Shown here: in pieces, positions 35,749 to 46,100 of the stretch
Layout: each line of letters begins with the position of its first letter
Position numbering within the stretch: position 1 is the first letter of the stretch
Origin: Kitasatospora sp. NBC_01266
Lineage (GTDB): Bacteria; Actinomycetota; Actinomycetes; Streptomycetales; Streptomycetaceae
Length of the DNA stretch: 64,000 nt
Assembly: GCF_036242395.1 (NCBI RefSeq)
Contig: NZ_CP108458.1
Location: 6,572,001-6,636,000 of the forward strand
Reading direction: 5' to 3'
Notes under the pieces: model-generated
Seen by the model: only the letters and a program-made list of their open reading frames with translations
What the model was told of the DNA's origin: nothing
The model's database searches: none
Program-made: the position numbers and the translations under genes

Positions 35749-37131
35749 GTGAACAGCAGTGCCGTCGCCGGGCTGTGCCGGTTGAGGTTCAACGCACCGG
35801 GCACAGCGTTCGAACTGGCCGTCCCGTCCGACGTGCCGCTGGCCGACCTGCTGCCGGCCGTGCTCGGCCACGCGGGCGAGGAACTGGCGGAGGCAGGCCT
35901 GGAGCACGGCGGCTGGGTGCTCCAGCGGCTCGGCGGGGAGCCGCTGGACGAGGAGCAGAGCACCGAGGCGCTCAAGCTGCACGACGGCGACACGCTCTAC
36001 CTGCGCCCGCGCCGCGAGGCCCTGCCGCCGGTGCACTTCGACGACCTGGTGGACGGCGTGGCCACCGGCATGAACGAGCGCGGCGACAGCTGGCGGCCCG
36101 CGCTGACCCACCGGCTGGCGCTCGCGCTGACCATGCTGGCGCTGGCCGGCGGCTGGGTGCTGCTGGCCCTGCCCGGCGCGACCGGTCCGCGCGTGGCGGC
36201 GGCCGCCGCCACGGCGGTGCTGCTGCTGCTCGGGGCCGCCAGCGCCGCCCGGGCGATGGCCGACCCGGGCGCGGGCACCGCGCTGGGCGCCGCCGCCGTT
36301 CCCTACCTGGCGCTGGCCGGGCTGCTGCTGCCCGGCGGGCCGAGCGGCGACGTGCTGCTCGGTGCCCGGGTGCTGGCGGCGGCCTCGGCGGCGGCGGGTG
36401 CGGCGGTGCTGGCCCTGGCGGCGGTCGGCGGCTCGGCGCCGCTCTTCCTCGGGCTGGTGCTGGTCGCGGTGCTGGGGGTGCTGGGCGGCGCGCTGGTGCT
36501 GGGCGGACTGGCACTGGATCAGCTGGTGGCCGTGATCGCGGTGGCCGCCGTGCTGATCGGCTCGTTCGTCCCCTCACTGGCCTTCCGGCTCTCCGGCCTG
36601 CGGCTGCCGATGCTGCCGCGCAACGCCGACGAACTGCAGGAGAACATCGAGCCGTTCGCGGCCCCCGCGGTGCTGAGCCGCAGCCTGATCGCGGACGACT
36701 ACCTGATGGCGCTGTACGCGGCGATCAGCGTGGTCTGCGCCCTCTGCCTGAGCCTGCTCGCCTTCACCCGCGGCTGGGCGGCTCCGGCGCAGGCAACCGC
36801 GCTGAGCGTGCTGCTCCTGCTGCACGGCCGGGCGATCGGCAGCATCCGCCAACGGCTGACCGTGCTGCTGCCGGGGGTGTACGGCGTGGCGCTGCTGCTC
36901 GCCAGGCTGGCCGTTGCCCAGCAGGCCGGCGGTCACCTGCTGCTGCTGGGCGCGCTGCTGGCGCTGAGCGCGGCGCTGCTGGTGGTGGCGTGGACGGTGC
37001 CGGGGCGGCGGCTGCTGCCGTACTGGGGGCGGTTGGCGGACATCCTGCACACCCTGAGCGCGATCGCGCTGCTGCCGCTGGCGCTGCTCGCCTGCGGTCT
37101 GTACCACGCCCTGCGGGCGATGAACGGCTGA
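35749..37131 (+). CDS. eccD: EccD, multi-pass channel component of type VII secretion
   Basis: An N-terminal ubiquitin-like domain (about residues 1-90: LCRLRFNAPGTAFELAVPSD, DTLYLRP) is followed by a conserved linker (LPPVHFDDLVDGVATGMNER) and about eleven transmembrane segments, the standard EccD layout and length. The GTG at 35749 after GGGGAG was chosen (460 residues); the ATG at 35737, four codons earlier, is an equal alternative. It starts the rightward ESX operon; eccB follows after 53 bases. Confidence 0.92.
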   Translation: MNSSAVAGLCRLRFNAPGTAFELAVPSDVPLADLLPAVLGHAGEELAEAGLEHGGWVLQRLGGEPLDEEQSTEALKLHDGDTLYLRPRREALPPVHFDDLVDGVATGMNERGDSWRPALTHRLALALTMLALAGGWVLLALPGATGPRVAAAAATAVLLLLGAASAARAMADPGAGTALGAAAVPYLALAGLLLPGGPSGDVLLGARVLAAASAAAGAAVLALAAVGGSAPLFLGLVLVAVLGVLGGALVLGGLALDQLVAVIAVAAVLIGSFVPSLAFRLSGLRLPMLPRNADELQENIEPFAAPAVLSRSLIADDYLMALYAAISVVCALCLSLLAFTRGWAAPAQATALSVLLLLHGRAIGSIRQRLTVLLPGVYGVALLLARLAVAQQAGGHLLLLGALLALSAALLVVAWTVPGRRLLPYWGRLADILHTLSAIALLPLALLACGLYHALRAMNG

Positions 37132-37184
37132 GCTCCACCGGTTGGTTGAGCGTTGAGTAGGGCCGAACCAGGAGGAGAAGCAGG

Positions 37185-38633
37185 ATGCAGTCCCGACGCG
37201 ACCAGGTGCAGGCGCACCTGTTCGTGATGAGCAGGCTCGCCTCCGGCATGCTGCGGGCCGAGCCCGACACGCCGGACACCCCCACCGGGCGTACCACCAG
37301 AGGCGCCATGACCGGCCTTCTGCTCGGCGTGCTGATCGCCCTGGTGGTGACCGTCTACGGGCTGATGAAGCCCGGTGGCAGCGTCGGCTGGCAGAAGCCG
37401 GGCGCGCTGGTGATGGTCAAGGAGAGCGGCGCGCGCTACCTCTACGCGGGCGGGCAACTGCACCCGGTGCTCAACGAGGCCAGCGCCAAGCTGCTGGCGG
37501 GTGACCAGATGTCGCTCCAGCAGGTCAGCGAGGCCTCGCTGAGCGGCGCCCGGCGCGGCGCCCCGGTGGGCCTGGTCGGCGCGCCGGACGCGCTGCCGAC
37601 GGCGGACGAACTGGTCCGGGGCGCCTGGCTGGCCTGCGGGGTGCAGCAGCCCGCGGTGGCCCCCGCGACCGGCGGCAAGCCCCAACTCGCCCTCAGCATC
37701 GCCCCGGTGGACCAGGGCACCGCGCTGACGGCCGATCAGGGGACGCTGGTCGCCGCCCCGGACGGCAACAGCTACCTGCTCTGGCAGGGCCGCCGGCTGC
37801 GGGTGGACCGCCAGAACGACGCGCTGCAGGCGCTCGGCTACCCGACCGCGGCCGCGTTCCCGGTCACCGCCGCCCTGCTCGACACGCTGCCGGTCGGCCC
37901 CGACCTGGCCGCCCCCGACATCCCGGGGCGCGGCACCCCGGGCCCGACGCTGGCGGCCAGGCCCACCCGGCTCGGCCAGCTCTTCACCGACCCCAGCGGC
38001 GGCCACTACGTGCTGATGTCCGCCGGCCTGACACCGCTCACCACGCTCCAGTACGACCTGTTGCGCGGTGACCCGCGCACCCAGAGCCAGGCCTACGCCG
38101 GCGCGGCGGGCGACCCCGCGCCGATCGGCCCCGACGACCTCGCGGCGCACACCGCCCCCGGCCCCGGCCTGCCCACCGGCCTGCCCAGCACGCCGCCCGC
38201 GCTGGTCAACCCGGGCCCGGCGCAGGCGGTCTGCGCCGACCTGCTGCCGGGCACCGGCGGCAACCCGGTCACCACCGTCACCGTGCTGTCCGCCGCCGCC
38301 CTCGGCGGCCTGGCCCCGGACGCCGAGCCCGGGGTCGCTCCCGGCTGCGCGCCCGCCGACCTGGTCGCGGTGCGCCCCGGCGCGGGCGCGCTGGTCCGCG
38401 CGCTGTCGGGGGCCGGCACCGGGACGAGCGAGTACCTGGTGGCCGAGAACGGTGTGAAGTACCCGCTGCCGTCGGCCGCGGCCGTCAAACAGCTCGGGTA
38501 CACGGGTGCGCCGGCCCAACCGGTGCCGCAGGCGCTGCTGGCCCTGCTGCCCAGCGGGCCGGGGCTGGACCCGGCGGCGCTGACCGGCGGCGGCGTGGTG
38601 GGACCGGCCGCAGCCGCCTCGCCGTGCGGCTGA
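37185..38633 (+). CDS. eccB: EccB, membrane-anchored periplasmic component of type VII secretion
   Basis: The start is MQSRRDQVQAHLFVMSRLAS, typical of EccB. One transmembrane segment (about 43-62) is followed by a large extracytoplasmic domain with repeated EccB features: ALVMVKESGARYLYAGGQLHPVLNEASAKLL, PDALPTADELV and WLACG early, and VAENGVKYPLPSAAAVKQLGY near the end. EccB bridges the ESX complex toward the cell envelope. GGAGGAG precedes the ATG. Confidence 0.93.
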   Translation: MQSRRDQVQAHLFVMSRLASGMLRAEPDTPDTPTGRTTRGAMTGLLLGVLIALVVTVYGLMKPGGSVGWQKPGALVMVKESGARYLYAGGQLHPVLNEASAKLLAGDQMSLQQVSEASLSGARRGAPVGLVGAPDALPTADELVRGAWLACGVQQPAVAPATGGKPQLALSIAPVDQGTALTADQGTLVAAPDGNSYLLWQGRRLRVDRQNDALQALGYPTAAAFPVTAALLDTLPVGPDLAAPDIPGRGTPGPTLAARPTRLGQLFTDPSGGHYVLMSAGLTPLTTLQYDLLRGDPRTQSQAYAGAAGDPAPIGPDDLAAHTAPGPGLPTGLPSTPPALVNPGPAQAVCADLLPGTGGNPVTTVTVLSAAALGGLAPDAEPGVAPGCAPADLVAVRPGAGALVRALSGAGTGTSEYLVAENGVKYPLPSAAAVKQLGYTGAPAQPVPQALLALLPSGPGLDPAALTGGGVVGPAAAASPCG

Positions 38634-38717
38634 ACCCCGCCGCGGAGCAGGGACGTTGAACCGAGTAACGCGTCTCCGGGCCAACCGCGGTCCGGCGGAT
38701 CGAAGGGAGGAGCAGCG

Positions 38718-39068
38718 GTGAGCACACCGATGCTGAGCAAGGACAGTGGGGCGTTCCAGCAGGCGATCGCCACGCTGGAGGACTACACGACGCAGATGCG
38801 GCTCGACTACCTGCTGGTCGAGCGGATCAACGAGGAGGTCCAGAAGGGCTGGATCGCCGGGGCCAGTACCGCCTTCCAGGGTCGGATCTCGGACTGGCTC
38901 ACGGGCTACAACGCCATCATGACGGCCTTCCGGGCCTTCACCGAGAGCACCTCCAGCACCGCCCAGATCCTCGACAAGGCCAACGAGGACGCGCTCGCGG
39001 AGGTGCACGGGGGCGGCGGCGCTTCCAACGACATCGCCAACATCCTGTCCGGCAAGTCCGGCAGCTGA
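38718..39068 (+). CDS. ESX/WXG100-like small protein 1, 116 aa
   Basis: This is a helical-hairpin-type protein: FQQAIATLEDYTTQMRLDYL ... VQKGWIAGASTAFQGRISDW. The tryptophan turn is WIA rather than WXG. GTG start after GGGAGG. The position directly after eccB and the pairing with the next gene fit a secreted ESX heterodimer partner. Confidence 0.82.
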   Translation: MSTPMLSKDSGAFQQAIATLEDYTTQMRLDYLLVERINEEVQKGWIAGASTAFQGRISDWLTGYNAIMTAFRAFTESTSSTAQILDKANEDALAEVHGGGGASNDIANILSGKSGS

Positions 39069-39096
39069 CCGGCAGACAGAACGAAGGAGAAATTCC

Positions 39097-39414
39097 ATGG
39101 GATCCAGTGACGGTCTGCCGTCGGACATCCAGCTCCAGCACGAGTCGATCGACCAGGCCGCTGACGAACTGAACAGGGCGGCGGCCAACATGGACAGCAA
39201 CCTGACCGAACTGTCGGGAAAGCTGCAGCAGTTCGTCAACAGCGACGCCTTCCAGGGTGCGGCCGCCACCGCCTGCCAGGAGGTCATCAAGGTCATCCAG
39301 CAGCGGCAGAGCGGCATGCTCTCCGACCTCCAGGGCAGCGCGGCCACGCTCAACTCGATGCACGAGACGATGAAGCGGGCCGACGGCGCGGCAGCGGCGG
39401 GCTACGGCCAGTAA
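39097..39414 (+). CDS. ESX/WXG100-like small protein 2, 105 aa
   Basis: The protein is of CFP-10/ESAT-6 size and all-helical: LQHESIDQAADELNRAAANM ... FVNSDAFQGAAATACQEVIK, with the central turn SDAFQG instead of WXG, and MHETMKRADGAAAAGYGQ at the end. The gene starts 28 bases after the previous stop; AAGGAG lies upstream. Probable dimer partner of the preceding protein. Confidence 0.82.
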   Translation: MGSSDGLPSDIQLQHESIDQAADELNRAAANMDSNLTELSGKLQQFVNSDAFQGAAATACQEVIKVIQQRQSGMLSDLQGSAATLNSMHETMKRADGAAAAGYGQ

Positions 39415-39429
39415 GGGAGTTGAGCGCTG

Positions 39430-39861
39430 ATGAGCGAGGCCAAGCTGGTAGCGACGGACGCGGGCTTCACGAGCTTCGTGGTGAACTTCCAGGCGTTCAT
39501 CAACGATACGACCGGCGGCAATCGCGACATCGCCAACCTCCAGACCATCGCCACCGGTGACGCGAAGGCGGGCAAGGAGTCGGACCCGACTCGATTCGAC
39601 GCCCTGCTGCCGGGCAGCGGAGTGGTCGGAACGGCGCTGGCCGCGAAGTACAAGTCCTTCTGCGGCGATCTCTACGGCGCGATCTCCGGCATGGGGAAGA
39701 CCTTGAACGGGATCTCGGCGGACATGATCGACGCGAAGGGGAAGCTGCACAACGGTGAGACGGACGCGCTCACTGCAGCCCAGGTGATGTCGCTCCTGAG
39801 CGACGTCCTGGGGGGCGGGTCGACCGTGCCTCCCGTCAACCCGCCCGGCGCGGGTAGCTGA
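39430..39861 (+). CDS. ESX-locus small helical protein, 143 aa
   Basis: The protein is mostly helical (GFTSFVVNFQAFINDTTGGN ... LYGAISGMGKTLNGISADMI), with the general length and amphipathic pattern of ESX-type substrates but no WXG turn. It ends in a short Gly/Pro tail. It starts 15 bases after the preceding gene's stop. Function is inferred from position only. Confidence 0.65.
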   Translation: MSEAKLVATDAGFTSFVVNFQAFINDTTGGNRDIANLQTIATGDAKAGKESDPTRFDALLPGSGVVGTALAAKYKSFCGDLYGAISGMGKTLNGISADMIDAKGKLHNGETDALTAAQVMSLLSDVLGGGSTVPPVNPPGAGS

Positions 39862-39945
39862 CGCCCACCGCCGGTGGGGGCGCGGCACTTCCTCCACCGG
39901 CGGTACGCCGCCCGACGCAGAAACAGGCAAGCCAGGAGGTCCGGT

Positions 39946-42234
39946 ATGAGCACTCCCCCCCAACCCCCACCCGACCAACACCCACCCGACAACTTCAATC
40001 CGCCATACAAACCGCCAACCGGTGGGTCGCTCCCGTCCTACAAATGGGAGAACGCGCTGAAGGCCTTGGCCCCCTCCACGTTGACCGATGCGGTCGTGGA
40101 CCGGAGCACGGTCGCCGATCCGACGAAGCCGTGGATCGGCGGCCACGACCTTGTGTGGGACAGAGCCCTCAGCTCCGGTGATCTCGGGGTGGCGGACCTG
40201 TGGGCGACGTGGGTGAACAAGAATGGCAAGACCGTCGCCGCTCTCTACGCCACGCTGGACTACACCACGTGGGACGGGACAACGGGTGCGGTAAGCAACT
40301 ACACGCACTTCTTCAACAGCCCTGGCCAGATCCTGGGGGCGCTACCGGCGCAGATCGACAACGACACCGCGAGCGAGCTCAGTTTCACGGCGGCGCACAC
40401 CCTGGTGACCAACGTTGAAAATTGGCTCGACACGCAGAGCGGTGTGGTCGGGAGCTGGCTCAAGAACATCGACGCCGACGACAGTGACCTGCAGGGGTCG
40501 GCCGCCGGTGCGCTGAAGGGGGTTCTGGAGAGCTTCCAGGGCCAGATCGACTCGCTCCGCACCCAGTTGACGATGCCAATGCCCGGGCCCAACGGCAGCA
40601 CGGACCTCATCAACATTCCGCAGGCGATGACCGACGCCGGCGCAGCGCTGCACACTGCCGCGACCGGGCTGTGGACTGATTTCCAGCAGTGGCGGGACGG
40701 GGCGAGCGCCGGCTCGAAGTGGACCGGGCAGCAGGAAGGCTCGTGGACCGTCCTCGAGCCGTCCACCGCCACGGAGGCCACGCCGATCGTCGCCTCCCTG
40801 AGCGCCTTCAAGGCGGCGGTGGCCAAGCTGACCGTGCACACGGATGCCAACGGCAACTTCGCCTGGATCAGCGGCGGCCCGTCGATTGATCCGAACTGGT
40901 GGTCCGAGATGAACGCGGCCGCCATGAGCACCTGGCTGAACTACGTCGGCGTGCTCGACATCATCGCCGGCAACTACATGACGCCGCTGGAAACCCAGTT
41001 CCAGACCACCACCGCCACGATGCGTACGCTGGTGGTGCCCCCGCTGTCGGCGCCGTCGGGCACCACGCCGCCCGGCGGTGGTGGCGACACCGGCGGTGGC
41101 ACGCCGCCGCCGGTGGTGCCGCCACCGGGCCCGAACAAGGACGACGTCATCCCGCCGCCCAAGACGGGCGGCGGTGGGAACGGCAACCTGGGCCTCGGCG
41201 GTGGTGGGAACGGCAACCTGGGTCTTGGCGGTGGCGGCGGCCAGGCACCGCTACTCGACAAGAACGGCAAGCCGCTGCTCGACAAGAACGGCCAGCCGGA
41301 GTTCGTGCCGCCGGGCACCACGATCAACAGCAAGGGCGAGCTGATCGGGCCCGACGGCAAGCCGCTGCTCGGCCCGGACGGCAAGCCGCGCTTCGTGCCG
41401 CAGGGCACCACGGTCGGCCAGCCGAGCTCGACCGGTGGTGGTGGCTCCATCGGCATCGGCGGAGCCGGCGGACTCGGCGGCAACTTCAAGGTCCCGGTCG
41501 GTTCCAAGATCAACGCCGACGGCACGGTGACCGGGCCGGACGGCAAGCCGGTGCTCGACGCGAACGGGAACCCGGTGGTGCTCGCGAAGGGCTCCACCAT
41601 CGACAAGGACGGCACCGTCCTGGACGCGAACGGCAAGCCGGTCCTCGCCCAGGACCAGCTGCTCACCGACGAGGAGCACGCGTTCTCGCAGCCGAACGGC
41701 GGGCTGCAGCTCGGCGGCGGTGGCACGGGTGGCGGCAGCTACCTGCCGCCGCTCACGCTGGGCGGGTTCGGCACGTCCGGCGACCTCGGGCTGGGCGGCC
41801 TGGGCAGCGGCTCGCTCGATTCCTTCGGCAGCTCGGGCAGCGGACTCGGCGGTGGCTCGGGACTGCTGTCGGGCGGCGGCGGTGGGACGACCGCCCTGGG
41901 CCCGCCGACCATCGGCACCGGTGGCCGGCTCCCCAGCACGGTCGTCTCGGGGGACGAGAGCGGCGCACCGGGGGCGCTCGGGGAGGAGCCGGGCGCGCTC
42001 AACGGCGAGCAGGCCGCCGCCGAAGCCGCGGCCGAGGAGGCCGAGCTGACGGGCCGTTCGGTGGCGACCACCGGCGGCGGCTCGATGATGCCCCCGATGG
42101 GCGGCATGGGCGCCGGGGCGGGCGGGCAGGCCGGCCAGGGCGGGCAGGAGCGGCAGCGCACCACCTGGCTCAGCGAGGACGAGGAGGTCTGGGGCACCGA
42201 CTCCGGCGCGGTGACCGGGGTGATCGGTCGCTGA
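39946..42234 (+). CDS. Large Gly/Pro-rich ESX substrate-like protein, 762 aa
   Basis: The ATG at 39946 follows AGGAGGT by 5 bases. After a proline-rich start, a helical domain fills residues 30-365 (for example SWLKNIDADDSDLQGSAAGA). From about 370 onward the sequence is low complexity: Gly-rich runs (GGGGNGNLGLG twice) and repeated NGKPLLDKNG / PDGKPLLGPD / DANGKPVL units. The C-terminus ends in TTWLSEDEEVWGTDSGAVTG; WL.ED..VWG is a motif recurrent in large actinobacterial ESX-associated proteins. It is likely exported or envelope-associated; function unknown. Confidence 0.75.
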   Translation: MSTPPQPPPDQHPPDNFNPPYKPPTGGSLPSYKWENALKALAPSTLTDAVVDRSTVADPTKPWIGGHDLVWDRALSSGDLGVADLWATWVNKNGKTVAALYATLDYTTWDGTTGAVSNYTHFFNSPGQILGALPAQIDNDTASELSFTAAHTLVTNVENWLDTQSGVVGSWLKNIDADDSDLQGSAAGALKGVLESFQGQIDSLRTQLTMPMPGPNGSTDLINIPQAMTDAGAALHTAATGLWTDFQQWRDGASAGSKWTGQQEGSWTVLEPSTATEATPIVASLSAFKAAVAKLTVHTDANGNFAWISGGPSIDPNWWSEMNAAAMSTWLNYVGVLDIIAGNYMTPLETQFQTTTATMRTLVVPPLSAPSGTTPPGGGGDTGGGTPPPVVPPPGPNKDDVIPPPKTGGGGNGNLGLGGGGNGNLGLGGGGGQAPLLDKNGKPLLDKNGQPEFVPPGTTINSKGELIGPDGKPLLGPDGKPRFVPQGTTVGQPSSTGGGGSIGIGGAGGLGGNFKVPVGSKINADGTVTGPDGKPVLDANGNPVVLAKGSTIDKDGTVLDANGKPVLAQDQLLTDEEHAFSQPNGGLQLGGGGTGGGSYLPPLTLGGFGTSGDLGLGGLGSGSLDSFGSSGSGLGGGSGLLSGGGGGTTALGPPTIGTGGRLPSTVVSGDESGAPGALGEEPGALNGEQAAAEAAAEEAELTGRSVATTGGGSMMPPMGGMGAGAGGQAGQGGQERQRTTWLSEDEEVWGTDSGAVTGVIGR

Positions 42235-42393
42235 GCGGCCGCGTGGTCGACCGCTACGGGGCGGACCTCCGAGGGCTCGAACCTCGGGGGTCCGCCCGTC
42301 CGTAGGAGTCAGTGACGACCACAGGCCGACCTGCTCGGGCCCGACGCCCGAAGGGTCCGGAGCAGGCCACCCGAGAACACGGAGGTACCGGCG

Positions 42394-42834
42394 ATGACGT
42401 CCTCGCTCACCGAACAGATCGAGCAGGCGATGGCCGAGCTGCAGGAGCAGCAGACCAGGATGGCCGAGACAGCCAGGGAACTCCAGTCCGCCACCGCCAC
42501 GGTGACCTCCAAGGACCGGATGGTCACCGCGAAGGTCGGAGCACAGGGCCAGGTGGTCTCGCTGACCTTCAACAGCACCGCCTACCGCTCGATGGCCCCC
42601 GCCCAGCTGGGCGCTCTGCTCACCGACCTGCTGAACGAGGCGCGCGCCGAGATCGGCGACCGGGTCATGTCGTCGATGAGCTCCTTCCGCGGGATCGGCG
42701 AGGCGCTGCGGGCCTCGATGACCGACGGCACCGAACTGGACGAGCTGCTGGCCCCGTTGCGCTCGATGCGGCCGGGCTTCGACGAGGAGCAGGCCCGGCG
42801 CAACCGCCAGCGTCAGGAGGAGTTCCGTGGCTGA
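42394..42834 (+). CDS. YbaB/EbfC-like protein, 146 aa
   Basis: An N-terminal coiled coil (EQAMAELQEQQTRMAETARE) is followed by a YbaB-like beta core (VTAKVGAQGQVVSLTFNSTA) and a helical tail. YbaB-fold proteins bind nucleic acid or act as small adaptors, and they recur in actinobacterial ESX loci. GGAGG precedes the ATG. The stop overlaps the next gene by 8 bases. Confidence 0.82.
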   Translation: MTSSLTEQIEQAMAELQEQQTRMAETARELQSATATVTSKDRMVTAKVGAQGQVVSLTFNSTAYRSMAPAQLGALLTDLLNEARAEIGDRVMSSMSSFRGIGEALRASMTDGTELDELLAPLRSMRPGFDEEQARRNRQRQEEFRG

Positions 42835-43129
42835 GAAGCTCACCGCGCTCAGTGACCTCAAAGCCACCTTCGCGAAGAACTTCCCGCTCATGACGCAGAA
42901 GCTGGACGAGATGCAGGAGAAGGTCACCTGGGTCAGCCAGAACAACGACAAGGCGGCCGGCGACGACGACCTCGGCAAGCAGTACAAGTCCCAGGTCACC
43001 GCGCCGACCAAGAACCTGAGCGACCTGATCCAGCAGCTCAACACCACCTTGCAGAGCGCGGGCCAGGAGGGCCAGAACACCTCCGACGTGCTGAACAAGG
43101 GCGACCAGGACGCGAAGGACCAGGTCTGA
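42827..43129 (+). CDS. ESX-like small helical protein preceding the giant toxin, 100 aa
   Basis: GTG start inside the end of the YbaB-like gene, with AGGAGG just upstream. It is a 100-residue helical-hairpin-type protein: LKATFAKNFPLMTQKLDEMQ, EKVTWVSQNNDKAAGDDDLG, then LIQQLNTTLQSAGQEGQNTS. Its central W is not in a WXG. It lies 47 bases before the giant gene, so it is a likely secretion partner or chaperone for that protein's WXG100-like N-terminus. Confidence 0.78.
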   Translation: MAEKLTALSDLKATFAKNFPLMTQKLDEMQEKVTWVSQNNDKAAGDDDLGKQYKSQVTAPTKNLSDLIQQLNTTLQSAGQEGQNTSDVLNKGDQDAKDQV

Positions 43130-43176
43130 CCTCGGTTCGCCCCGAGCTCTGACGATACGACAGGAGTGCACACGGC

Positions 43177-46100
43177 ATGTCGATCATTCTTCCCGAGGGA
43201 GTCGCCAAGCTCTTCTCGATCCTGACCGGCATGAAGTGGCCCCAGTCCGACGAGGACATGCTCCGCACCGCCGGTGACGACTACCAGACCATCAGCGATG
43301 ACCTGCTCTCCGTCAGAGACTACTTCAGCAGCCTGGTGACCGACGCCGGCAACCATTTCTCCGGCACCGCGGCCAACGCGTTCACCGGGCAGATGAGCAA
43401 GGTGATCGGGAACACCGGTGGCACCGACTACCTGACATCGGCCAGCTCCACCGCGAAGCAACTCGCCGACTTCGCCCACCAGGTGGCCAACCAGGTCGAG
43501 TACACCAAGTGGATGACGATCGCCCAACTCGTCCAGTTGGCAGCCGAGATCGCCTGGGCGATCGCGCTGGGGCCGATCACCTTCGGCACCTCGCTGACGG
43601 CGATCCTGGCCGAGGAGCTGCTGGCGGCCGAGCTCATCAAGAAGCTCTTCGGCTGGCTGATCAGGCAGATCATCCTGCACGAGTTCCTGAGCATCACGGG
43701 CGGCCTGCTGCTCGACGTGATCATCCAGAGCATCCAGATCGGAGAGCACCACAAGACCAGCTGGGACTGGAAGTCCACCCTGCAGGGCCTGGAGTTCGGC
43801 GCGATCAACGGTCTGCTGGCCGGCCCGCTGGAGCTGTTCGGGTTCGGCTTCGGCAAGCTCTTCGGGAAGATCTTCGGCGGCGGGATCGGCAACATCCTGG
43901 CGAAGGACATCGAGGGTCTGGCGGGTGGCGCGCTCAAGGACGCCATCAAGGACGCCGAGAAGTTCGCGGCGGAGGCTGTCGACGGGGAGGAGAAGAACCT
44001 CCTGGAGGACGGCCTCAACCTGCTCGAGAAGGAGGGCGAGGGCGGGCTCGAGGGCTTCGAGAAGGAGGTCGCCGAGAGCCTGGCCGAGGACGGGGCGGAG
44101 AAGCTGTCGAAGGTCGACAAGTTCGCCGAAGAGATGGGCTCCCTCTTCGAGGAGCGACTCGGCGGGATCCTCAACTCGTCCCTGACCCGCGAGCTCGGTG
44201 AGGACGCCGCCAAGGAGATCGCCGAGGACGCCGCCAAGAAGGCCCTGGGCAACGCGGCCCGCACGGCCGGCCTGAAGTTCGCCAGGTCCCTGGCCGCGCA
44301 CGACGCCCGCTATGCCGTCGACCAGCTCGCCGTCATCGACCTCCTGAAGAAGGCCCTCGGTGTGCTGCCGAAGGCGATGGAGAAGTCGGCCGAGCTGACG
44401 GTGGAGCAGCTGGCGGAGCTGGAGACGCACCGCGAGATCATCTTCAAGATGTCGGAAGAGGTGATGGGCCTCGCCGGCAAGCTCGCCCCCCAGACGTTCC
44501 ACCAGGTGCTCTTCAAGCTGGGCGAGGGGATCGGCGGTTACCTCAAGGGTGGCGTTCACAACATCCTGACCGAGGGCTTCTACAACCTGATCTTCGACGA
44601 CAGCCACTCGTTCTCGGTCACCGCCGACACCTTCTTCGCCGGTGTCGCGATGGGCGCGCTCGGTCACATCGGACACATGGCGGTCGAACCGCTCCAGGAG
44701 GAGTACCAGGCGCTGGTCGCCAAGTGGGACCGGGCGGAGTCCGCGAAGTTCAGCGCGCAGGAGGCCGCGGACCTCGGCCTGTCGGAGTACTACCCGCCGT
44801 GGAGCGGGCGCGTGCTGCTGGCCCTGGCCTCGAACCTCACCGGGCACGCCACCCCACTGCTGATCCGCCGTCCGAAGTACACCGGCGCCGGTGCGCCCGA
44901 CGTGTCGGAGCTCAGCGAGCCGACCCGCACGCCCACGGTCTCCAGCGAGTCGCAGGAGACGGAGTCCGGCGGTGGCAAGACCACGCCGAACACCACGCCG
45001 AACACCACGCCCAGCAAGGCGCCGATCAAGGTGGTCGGTGGCCAGAGTGAGGAGTCCGAGGGCTCGTCGTCCAGCTCGTCCAACTCGTCCAGTTCATCCA
45101 GCTCGTCGAGCACCTCCACCGGGGAGTCGGTCCAGGCGCCGCGCCAGGTCTCGACGGTGTCGTCGGGCGGCGGGGACGGGGCGACCACGGAACTGACGGT
45201 CGAGCCGGAGCACCTGCCGTCGGAGCCGGGCGCGAGTGACCTCCCGCCCGAGGAAACCGCTACGGCCGGGGCTGCCGGGGCCCTCACGGGCCGTCCCGTG
45301 ACCGTGCCCGCGCCCGTCCCTACCGAGAACAGTCCGTCGGAATCCGGCGCGAGTGTCCGCCCGCCCGAGGAACTCGCGACGGCCGGGGCTGCCGGGGCCC
45401 TCGCGGGCGGTCCCGTGGCCGCGCCCACGCGCGTCCACACCGAGAACCGTCCGTTGCCTCCGCTGCCGGACGAGTCCCTCGACAAGGCCCTGCCTCCGCT
45501 CCCGCCCCGGACCGTCCCGAGCCCCTTGCTGGAGCAGGAGGATCCGCGTAACGCGGTCTGGACGCAGACCCTCGGTGACCTTCACGACCACTACGACAAG
45601 AGGCTTGCCGACCCGGTGGGGCCGGCTTCGTCCCGCGCCGAGGTACCGGAGCAGGACGCCCCTGGTGCTACCCCGGCCCCGACTCCTGTCCCGCAGGCCG
45701 AGCAGGAGGTGCGCGACGCTCGGGCCGGGGCGTTGGCCACCACGGTCGAGAACGCCTTCGCGACCTGGCGGCTCGAAGGCTTCAGCGGGCTCGACCCCAG
45801 GGTCGCCGCCGGGCTCGGCCTGGACGGTGGGTCGGTCGTCCTGACGCGCGAGGAGGCCCGGAAGGTCCTGGCGGACGTCGGCAGTGACCTGGAGGGGGAG
45901 CTGGACCGTGCGGCCGACCCGGAGAAGGTGCTGGCCGAGATCGGGGCCCCCGGCGCGCTGCACGGCCGGATCACGCTGAAGGCGGCCCGCGCGCTGCTCG
46001 CCGCGGGGGCAAGGGCGAAGGTCCGTGGGACTGTTGACGATCGCCAGCGATCCGGGAACTGGCTCGCCCCTGCCCGGTCGGCGGTCGACCGGGTGGGTGA

